Assembly (NCBI RefSeq): GCF_009856865.1
Contig: NZ_WVUD01000016.1
Span: 22,276 to 86,275, forward strand
Length of the DNA stretch: 64,000 nucleotides
Direction of reading: 5' to 3'
Source of the DNA: Solidesulfovibrio aerotolerans
GTDB lineage: Bacteria > Desulfobacterota > Desulfovibrionia > Desulfovibrionales > Desulfovibrionaceae
The notes under the pieces are model-generated. The model worked only from the letters and a program-made list of their open reading frames with translations, was not told the DNA's origin and ran no database searches. The position numbers were made by a program, and so were the translations under genes. Positions 57,930 through 64,000 of this stretch are shown in pieces; positions within the stretch are counted from its first letter, which is position 1, and every line of letters starts with the position of its first letter.

Positions 57930-60668
57930 TTAGGCAGCGGCGGTTTCGGCCTCGGGCGCTTTTTCCAGGGCGGCAGCCGGGATGGCGGCGGCGCTGTCGT
58001 CAGTCTCGGCAGCGGCGGTCTGGGGACGCACCACCTTGACCACGCGCTCGTCCTTGGGTTCGCCGGCCGAGCAGCCCGGGCGGGTCACCATGACGTACTG
58101 GGTGATGGTGGCGACCAGGGCGGCGGCGCGGTAGAGGCCAAGGCTCATCCAGCCGATCAGCCCCAGAGCGGCGGCCCCGGCAGCGATGGCGGCCATGGGA
58201 TGCAGCAGGGCCAGGGACGCGCCGGCGATGATCAGGCCGACAAGCGTCGTACCGGCCAGGGCGGACGGCAGCACCGAGCCGGCCATGCGCACAAACCGTT
58301 TTTCGCCGCCGTGGTTTTCAACCGTTACCCGCAACCGGGCCGTGGTCAAGCGCGAGGTGCGCACGGACATATCCCAGGGGGGGGTGTTGGAGGAGGCGGA
58401 GAAGCCGGAATCCAGGGCGTAGGAGACGCCGAGCGTACGCAGCAGGCCAATGATGGAGCCAAGCAGTTCGTCGCGCTCCAGGCCCTTGTTGTTCCAGAAG
58501 AAGCGGTGAAAGGACAGGCGATGGGCCAGGATGCCGGCCGTGCCGGTCAGGCGGCGGAAGATGCCGATGGACGGCAGGCTGGACTCGTCGCAGCCGGCGG
58601 TGTCGGCCAGGGGCAGCGGGCAGACGTTGACACCGAGGTTGCGCTTGAGGGTCATGAGCGTGGCGTAGCGGGTCCAGCCGCGCAGCACCGGCTGGGCCAG
58701 GGTCAGGGCGGCGATGGTCAGGCGCGAGGCCAGGGTGTCGTGATGCTTGGGCAGACGGGCCTTGCTCACCCGGTAGCCGACAAAGGCCAGGGTGGCGGCA
58801 ACCATGGTCAGCCCGATAGCGCCGGCCACGAAGGAAAACGGCGTGGCCAGCACAAGAGCCACGGCGAGCATCATCCATTCCATGGACAGGGGCAGATAGG
58901 CGGCCAGACTGCCCTTGGGTTCATACAGCGTCTGGAACAGGCCCATGCCGAAGGCACCGTGGTAGACAATGGGGCGGGCAGCCAGGAGCGCGCCGGAGAT
59001 GTCGCCGTAGATACGGCCGGCCCAGCGGGAGTTGCCCAGCATATTAAAGCGGAACTTGTGCTTGGGAATAAGGAGCGCTTCGGCCCGGCCGTAGCCTTTC
59101 TGTTGCTTCAAATAGGCCGAGACGGTGCAACGGCGGTGGTGCCACACGAACATGGCGGCGGAGAAGCCGATGATATAGCCCTTGTCCTGGAGACGCCAGC
59201 ACACGTCCACATCGTCGCCGGCCGCCCGGTAGGTGGCGTCGAAACCGCCGATCTCGGCCAGATAGTCCTTGCGATAGGCCATGTTGCAGCCCGGGATATG
59301 CTCGGCGATCTCGTCGGTTAACAGCACATGGGTGGGCGCGCCCGGGGAGACGGCCACGCAGGCGGCGGTGCGGTTGTCATCCGGCGGGGGCAGGTTGGGG
59401 CCGCCCACAGCCACGAAGCGGTCGTCGGTAAAGGCCCAGGCCATGTAGTGCAGCCAATGCGGGTCCACGTAGCAGTCCGAGTCGGTGTAGGCCACGATGG
59501 TGCCGCGCGCGGCGTTCATGCCGACGTTGCGGGCGGCGGACAGGCCGAGGTTGGGCTGGTGGATAACGTGGATATAGGGCGCGGCCGCAGCGTGGCGGTC
59601 AACGATTTCGCCGGTGGCATCGGTGGAGCCGTCGTCCACCACGATGACTTCAAAATGGGGGTAGTCCACCTTGGCAAAGGAAGCCAGGCAACCGTCCATG
59701 GTGGAGTCGGCGTTGTAGGCGCACACCACCACCGAAATAAACGGCGCGTCGGCCGGCAGATGCGGCAGCTTCTGGCGATAGACGTCGGCCACGGCCTTGT
59801 AGGCCGGCTTTTGCTTGCGCACATCAGACACGATGCCGAACTTCCAGTCCTCGACCAGATGGCCGCCGGTGAACCACTCATCCGTCCAGGCAAAGACCAT
59901 GGTGCCGGAGACGCCGAGTTCAAAGGAGGCGCGCAACTGCCAGGACAAGGTCTCGGCCACGTGCTCCTCGTCGTTTCGGATGGAGTCCATACCGAATTCG
60001 GACAAGACCAGCGGCAGTTCGCCGGCCACGTTTTGCAGGCGCTTGACGTAGGAGCGAAAGGCCTTCTCGTCGTGCAGGTACACGTTAAAGGACAGGAAAT
60101 CCAAGAACGGCAGGCGCAGATATTCGGTGGAGGGATAGTTGGCGTAGGTCACCAGTCCCTGCGGATCTTCCTCGCGCACGATGGAGGCGAGCTTTTCCAG
60201 GAAGGTCTCGATCTTGCCCGCGCCATGCCAGCGCACGATGTGGCTGGGGATCTCGTTGCCGATCAACCAGGCCAGGATGGCCGGGTGGCCGGCCAGCGAG
60301 GCAACCGACTCGCGCATGGTCTTTTTGATGTCTTCCTTGACTTCCCACTGATCGAGAAAGCACAGATGCTGGGGCCAGGGCACACCGATCATGACCCGGA
60401 TGCCGAACCGGGCGGCGATGTCCAGGAAATGGCGCGGCGGCACGTAATACACGCGGATGGAATTGATGCCGGCGCGGCGCATGAGTTCAAAGTCATGGGC
60501 CACGGTCTCGTCTTCGGGCAGGGGTTCGCCCCGGGAGTTTTCCGGGAACGGCCCATAGGTAACGCCCTTGATGAAGAATTTGTCTTCACCGGCAAACAGA
60601 TAGCGTCCCCTGGCGCGGATGCGCGGGAAGGTTGTGACGCCGGCAAGTCCTTCTTCGATCTGGAACAT
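57930..60668 (-). CDS. Glycoside hydrolase-GT2 glycosyltransferase fusion, membrane-bound
   Basis: 912 residues. The N-terminal domain (about 25-300) is a TIM-barrel glycosidase like GH2 catalytic domains: 'FFIKGVTYGPFPEN', acid/base Glu139 in 'LIGNEIPSHIV', nucleophile Glu224 in 'VLSEFGMDS'. A GT2 domain (about 308-560) has 'SVVVCAYNADSTM', 'VVDDGSTD' (345-350), a DXD-like 'TDSDC' (395-399) and 'GDDVDVCWRL'. The second half has several membrane helices (about 625-670 and 815-875) and a conserved insert near 690-800. Fusions of a GH17 glycosidase and GT2 make beta-glucans in Pseudomonas and Bradyrhizobium; this one pairs a different glycosidase fold with GT2. AAGGGGAGCT precedes ATG 60668. 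Confidence 0.88.
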   Translation of the reverse strand: MFQIEEGLAGVTTFPRIRARGRYLFAGEDKFFIKGVTYGPFPENSRGEPLPEDETVAHDFELMRRAGINSIRVYYVPPRHFLDIAARFGIRVMIGVPWPQHLCFLDQWEVKEDIKKTMRESVASLAGHPAILAWLIGNEIPSHIVRWHGAGKIETFLEKLASIVREEDPQGLVTYANYPSTEYLRLPFLDFLSFNVYLHDEKAFRSYVKRLQNVAGELPLVLSEFGMDSIRNDEEHVAETLSWQLRASFELGVSGTMVFAWTDEWFTGGHLVEDWKFGIVSDVRKQKPAYKAVADVYRQKLPHLPADAPFISVVVCAYNADSTMDGCLASFAKVDYPHFEVIVVDDGSTDATGEIVDRHAAAAPYIHVIHQPNLGLSAARNVGMNAARGTIVAYTDSDCYVDPHWLHYMAWAFTDDRFVAVGGPNLPPPDDNRTAACVAVSPGAPTHVLLTDEIAEHIPGCNMAYRKDYLAEIGGFDATYRAAGDDVDVCWRLQDKGYIIGFSAAMFVWHHRRCTVSAYLKQQKGYGRAEALLIPKHKFRFNMLGNSRWAGRIYGDISGALLAARPIVYHGAFGMGLFQTLYEPKGSLAAYLPLSMEWMMLAVALVLATPFSFVAGAIGLTMVAATLAFVGYRVSKARLPKHHDTLASRLTIAALTLAQPVLRGWTRYATLMTLKRNLGVNVCPLPLADTAGCDESSLPSIGIFRRLTGTAGILAHRLSFHRFFWNNKGLERDELLGSIIGLLRTLGVSYALDSGFSASSNTPPWDMSVRTSRLTTARLRVTVENHGGEKRFVRMAGSVLPSALAGTTLVGLIIAGASLALLHPMAAIAAGAAALGLIGWMSLGLYRAAALVATITQYVMVTRPGCSAGEPKDERVVKVVRPQTAAAETDDSAAAIPAAALEKAPEAETAAA

Positions 60669-61468
60669 AGCTCCCCTTCTCCTTACGGTTGGGCGAACCC
60701 TCGCCCACTGTTATCGGTCTGCCGTTCCGGTTGCCGGTTGCGGCGACGTACTTTTCAAACTCAGGCGGCAGGCTCAACAACCACCCGGAATTCAATATTA
60801 TTTCCAGGATTTTTCGGCCGGGCGGCCGTCTGCTCGCGGGCCTCTTATAGCATGTATCGTGCCACAACAGGGGAAGCAGGCAGCAGGCGGGCTGGCGGGT
60901 TTGGCGGTCGGCCAAAGCGGCGGCTGGTTACGAAAACTGCCCTGTTGATTACGAAAGCGTAACCAGGCGTAGTTTTCATTTCATAATATATTGTAAAAAC
61001 AACTAAAAACCCTAAAAATCTCCCGTGACCGCCCCGCATCACGGACAAACTGCTTGATCGACCAGATTGCGCGCGTCGAGATACGGTCAGCGTGTGATCG
61101 CGCTATACGTATCACTCTCCGGTTGCCCTGCGGTGCGCTATGGTGTAAATAATGCCTTTGGTATCTTCCAAAAGGCATCGTGGTATGGCCCCTCCTCTGT
61201 TCTCGATGGACGGCCCCTTCCCAAAAGCCGCATGGTGCAGATGGCCCCGGCCCCGCGACTGATCTTTTTTTTGACGCACACGGGTCTCGGAGCAGGCGAT
61301 GGCCTTGCAGGCACAAATTGAACCCCGTCGTCCTGGCCCATCCAGGGCTGTGGGCCTTATTGCGGATTAATTCCTCATGAGTATTGGATGACGACGCATG
61401 TTTGAGAAACCAAAACCTGTCCTGACTCCGGCCGCTTGGCTCCAGGCCGATGCGAAAATTGCTCGTCA
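60669..61468. other. 800-base intergenic region between divergent glycan genes
   Basis: No ORF here has a start, domain or composition that I can support. An AT-rich segment near 60970-61015 could hold promoters for the minus-strand GH-GT2 operon. GGTTACG (60925) and CGTAACC (60957) form a dyad across it. ATGCCTTT (61152-61159) and AAAGGCAT (61171-61178) form a hairpin of 8 bp. The length suggests a long leader, an unrecognised RNA or a decayed gene. Confidence 0.5.
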
Positions 61469-63391
61469 ATGAAGAACACGAATAGCGCTATACGCTTTGG
61501 CTGGTACCGAGACTGGAAAGTCCTGGTCATGGTCTTGGGTGATTTGACCTGTTGCATCGCCGCCTTTGTCCTGGCGTTGCTGTTGCGGTTCGAGTTTGCG
61601 ATCTTTGGCGCCGATATCCGGGTTCATCTCGCCTATCTGCCCGTGGTGCTTGTCCCCCAAATACTGTCGTTTCTTTTTTTCCATGTCTACGCGAGCATGT
61701 GGCGCTACACCTCGATCCGGGCGGTGCTGCGACTCTGCGCGGCCATCACCTTCGCGTTTATGGTCAATCTGGCCTTTCTGGGGTATTTCTGGGACGGCGT
61801 TTTTTCGCGCGGCATTCTGGTCATGGATGCCCTGCTCGCCGTGCTGTTCACCAGCGGACTGCGGGTCGGCGTGCGTTTGTACTTCGAGCGCAAAGGCTGC
61901 AAGGCGGAGAGCGCGCGCCGCCACTTCCAGCCGGGACGGCAGAAACGCCGCATCCTCATTCTCGGCGCAGGCTCTGCCGGGGAACTGATCCTGCGGGAGC
62001 TTCATAAAACAGCCGGCGACGTTGCCGTGGCCATCTTAGACGATGATCCCCGAAAGACCGGCCGCACGCTGCACGGTGTACAGATCGTTGGTCCCATCAG
62101 CGCCCTGCACGAAACGGTCAACCGTTTTTTCCCGGACGAGATCTTTATCTGCATACCCTCGGCCAAGGGCGAGGCCATGCGCCGTATCGTGGAACTGTGT
62201 GAGGCCAGCGGCGTCAAGTACAAGACGCTGCCGAGCGTCAACGAGATAATCCACGAGGACTTCGGCCTGACGGCGTTGCGCGAAGTCCGCTACGAGGATC
62301 TCCTTGGACGGGAGCCCGTCACCTTGGTTTTTGACCCCATCAAAGAATATCTGACCGATAAAATCGTCCTGGTCACGGGGTGCGGCGGCTCCATCGGCTC
62401 GGAACTGTGCCGCAAGATACTGGCATTCAAGCCGCGTTGCATCCTTTTGCTTGATTCCGGCGAATTCAACCTGTTCAATATTTCAACAGAGCTGAAAACA
62501 TTTCACAACTTCTCCCAAGGCGTGCCGCTTCTGGCCAATCTGACGGACATCGTCCTGTTGCGCGATATTTTTGAAAGATATCGGCCGGAAGTTGTTTTTC
62601 ATGCCGCCGCTTACAAGCATGTTCCTTTGCTGGAAGTGAATCCCTGGGAAGCCGTCTACAACAATATCCAGGCCAGCCAGAATCTGATCGAGGTTTCACT
62701 GGAATACAAAGTTGGGACATTTGTTCTTGTCTCTACAGACAAAGCCGTCCGTCCGACGAATGTCATGGGAGCATCCAAACGGATAACGGAGTTGCTGCTT
62801 CGTGCCCACATGGATTCCTCCATGCGCTGCATGGCCGTGCGTTTTGGCAACGTCATTGGCTCAAGCGGTTCCGTGATCCCTTTCTTCCTCAAACAGATAC
62901 AGGCCGGAAAGCCGATTACCGTGACGCATCCCGAAATAACCCGGTATTTCATGACCATAGGTGAAGCAGCCCAACTGATTCTCCAGGCCGGCGGTATTGG
63001 GGTGGGTGGAGATACTTTTCTGATAAAGATGGGCCAATCCGTGCGCATCAGCGATATCGCCAATGATCTTATACGTCTTTGCGGCAAGGTTCCAGAACAG
63101 GACGTCCCTATCCTCTTCACGGGATTGCGCCCTGGTGAGAAGCTTTACGAAGAACTCATCACTGCCGGGGAAAACGTCATCCCCACCCCCCACAATCAGC
63201 TGATGAAGTTGCGTACGGACATTGGCGGAACATCGCCTGAAGAGCGCCGTGCCTTTCGCGAGGAGCTCCTGGAGAAAATTGTCGCACTGCAGCAGGTGGC
63301 GGACCGGCATGACGCTTGCGGCATCAAACGTTTGATACAGGAGATTGTCCCCGAATATATGCCCCAGGACACCACGGAATGTGTCTTATAG
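61469..63391 (+). CDS. Membrane nucleotide-sugar 4,6-dehydratase (WbpM/PglF/CapD type)
   Basis: 640 residues. Four N-terminal membrane helices (about 13-125) lead to a CoA-binding-like domain with 'ILILGAGSAGELILREL' (about 160), then an extended SDR with 'VLVTGCGGSIGSELCRKIL' (about 292-308) and 'AAYKHVPLLEVNPWEAVYNN'. The active site 'STDKAVRPTNVMGASKR' has Met in place of the usual SDR Tyr, which is typical of WbpM, FlaA1 and PglF. These enzymes dehydrate UDP-GlcNAc to begin rare amino-sugar synthesis for capsule, O-antigen or glycoprotein. ATG 61469 lacks a clear ribosome binding site. Confidence 0.94.
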   Translation: MKNTNSAIRFGWYRDWKVLVMVLGDLTCCIAAFVLALLLRFEFAIFGADIRVHLAYLPVVLVPQILSFLFFHVYASMWRYTSIRAVLRLCAAITFAFMVNLAFLGYFWDGVFSRGILVMDALLAVLFTSGLRVGVRLYFERKGCKAESARRHFQPGRQKRRILILGAGSAGELILRELHKTAGDVAVAILDDDPRKTGRTLHGVQIVGPISALHETVNRFFPDEIFICIPSAKGEAMRRIVELCEASGVKYKTLPSVNEIIHEDFGLTALREVRYEDLLGREPVTLVFDPIKEYLTDKIVLVTGCGGSIGSELCRKILAFKPRCILLLDSGEFNLFNISTELKTFHNFSQGVPLLANLTDIVLLRDIFERYRPEVVFHAAAYKHVPLLEVNPWEAVYNNIQASQNLIEVSLEYKVGTFVLVSTDKAVRPTNVMGASKRITELLLRAHMDSSMRCMAVRFGNVIGSSGSVIPFFLKQIQAGKPITVTHPEITRYFMTIGEAAQLILQAGGIGVGGDTFLIKMGQSVRISDIANDLIRLCGKVPEQDVPILFTGLRPGEKLYEELITAGENVIPTPHNQLMKLRTDIGGTSPEERRAFREELLEKIVALQQVADRHDACGIKRLIQEIVPEYMPQDTTECVL

Positions 63392-63465
63392 TGGGTTCTG
63401 TGGCAAATCATATCCGGTTGCCATCTCCAAGGCTGCGGCGTTCAGTCATGTACGGTTTGCACCAG

Positions 63466-63503
63466 AAAAAAGCCCGGACAGGTCAATCTGTCCGGGCTTT
63501 TTT
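63466..63503. terminator. Bidirectional rho-independent terminator
   Basis: A 16-bp perfect inverted repeat (63466-63481 with 63488-63503) begins with six A and ends with six T around a 6-base loop. It serves the dehydratase gene and the convergent MucR-like gene. Confidence 0.93.
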
Positions 63504-63520
63504 GACCAGCACCGGGCGCG

Positions 63521-63934
63521 CTATTTTTTAATGCGCTTTTCCCAGAGCTTCATTTCCTTCATTTTCTTGCGGCGCTCGCGCTGCAGCTCTTTACACACCA
63601 GCGGCATCTTTTTGGGGTAGCCCCACTTCTCGCGGTACGTCTCAGGAGTCAGGCCGAACTTGGAAAGATGCTTTTTCGTGAGAATCTTAAATGCCTTTCC
63701 TGACTCGAGGCAGATGATGCTGCGCTCCCGCACGGCCTTTTTGGGGTCCACGGCCGGCCCGGCAACCGGTTCCTCTGCAGGGGTGACGGCTGATCCGGCG
63801 GCGACGATACTGCGAATGTCCTCTGCCAGCCGACGCACCATGGAGGTAATCTCGTCCTCGTTCATATTGCGAACCATTACTGTCCGGCTAAGAAAAGGCT
63901 TGACGCCTGAAAGCGACAACTGGTGCAAGCTCAT
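63521..63934 (-). CDS. MucR/Ros-family transcriptional regulator lacking zinc ligands
   Basis: 137 residues. The MucR domain is clear: 'RSIICLESGKAFKILTKKHL', then 'FGLTPETYREKWGYPKKMPLV', with a strongly basic C-terminus ('RERRKKMKEMKLWEKRIKK'). In zinc-binding Ros, the pattern is C-x2-C/D...H-x4-H. Here the second position is Ser and the fourth is Phe, so the zinc site is incomplete, as in the zinc-free Ml homologues of Mesorhizobium. MucR proteins control exopolysaccharide and surface genes, so a link to the nearby glycan locus is plausible. ATG 63934 has AAGG four bases upstream; ATG 63877 or 63865 are alternatives. Confidence 0.88.
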   Translation of the reverse strand: MSLHQLSLSGVKPFLSRTVMVRNMNEDEITSMVRRLAEDIRSIVAAGSAVTPAEEPVAGPAVDPKKAVRERSIICLESGKAFKILTKKHLSKFGLTPETYREKWGYPKKMPLVCKELQRERRKKMKEMKLWEKRIKK

Positions 63935-64000
63935 GATGCCTTTCCACTTAGGCGATCAATTTTGAAAAAATGGCATAAATTGCCATGACATCAAGTTCAA

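Noticed and set aside
56841..59321. Open frame of 826 codons on the plus strand opposite the exporter and GH-GT2 genes
   Set aside because: It is the antisense shadow of two clear genes. The translation is Gly/Gln/His/Ala-rich with no domain, as expected from the reverse frame of high-GC coding DNA.
60981..61469. Possible 162-codon minus-strand gene in the gap before the dehydratase
   Set aside because: No ribosome binding site, no recognisable domain and a composition unlike the neighbouring genes.
1..64000. tRNA, rRNA, CRISPR arrays and prophage or defence islands
   Set aside because: No tRNA-like cloverleaf, rRNA segment, repeat-spacer array or integrase was recognised. HerA alone is not enough to call a defence system.

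Overview
The window is high-GC bacterial DNA. Its gene content fits a sulfate-reducing delta-proteobacterium of the Desulfovibrionaceae (Desulfovibrio or Solidesulfovibrio type). Pointers are an octaheme cytochrome c with its own cytochrome b, many large hybrid histidine kinases, a Tad pilus locus, a MucR/Ros-type regulator and GC-rich palindromic repeats in the gaps. This placement is an inference from gene content; no rRNA or tRNA gene is visible.

Layout. 1-132: tail of a probable ABC-2 permease. 359-10579: a signalling block with a substrate-binding protein translationally coupled to a hybrid kinase, a chemoreceptor, a YkgJ-type Cys-cluster protein, and a second hybrid kinase carrying its own periplasmic solute-binding domain. 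10681-11679 (-): biotin synthase. 11879-12506: two small exported proteins. 12807-15220: a sigma-54-type promoter followed by octaheme cytochrome c and cytochrome b. 15384-18909: a HI0933-type flavoprotein, a 38-residue membrane protein and an AhpF-like thioredoxin reductase. 19198-26684 (-): a radical SAM protein, then a probable operon of TPR lipoprotein, hybrid kinase, HerA-type ATPase, lytic transglycosylase and Bcp peroxiredoxin.

27014-38037: a Tad (Flp-type) pilus locus in two convergent arms. The plus arm holds TadE, TadG, TadE and a small exported protein. The minus arm holds CpaB, secretin, lipoprotein, CpaE, CpaF, TadB, TadC and a small membrane protein. No flp pilin or prepilin peptidase gene is visible, and a transposase remnant lies upstream of cpaB. 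38639-40553 (-): a Tat-exported DUF362 protein and an alpha/alpha-toroid protein. 40820-43061: a REC-HPt protein and an NtrC-type sigma-54 activator. 43358-44940: a small protein coupled to an exported MsrA-MsrB fusion. 45182-50563: five consecutive signalling genes (kinase, kinase, regulator, kinase, regulator). 50564-51170: a non-coding stretch dense in long inverted repeats.

51171-60668 (-): a ComFB-like protein, then a carbohydrate locus of GalE, exported glycosidase, glycosyltransferase, MsbA-like exporter and a glycosidase-GT2 fusion. 61469-63391: a WbpM/PglF-type nucleotide-sugar dehydratase. 63521-63934 (-): a MucR-like regulator. The carbohydrate locus looks like a self-contained glycan synthesis and export system and is the best candidate here for an undescribed system. 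A dispersed palindromic repeat family and a separate terminator-like element recur in the intergenic regions.
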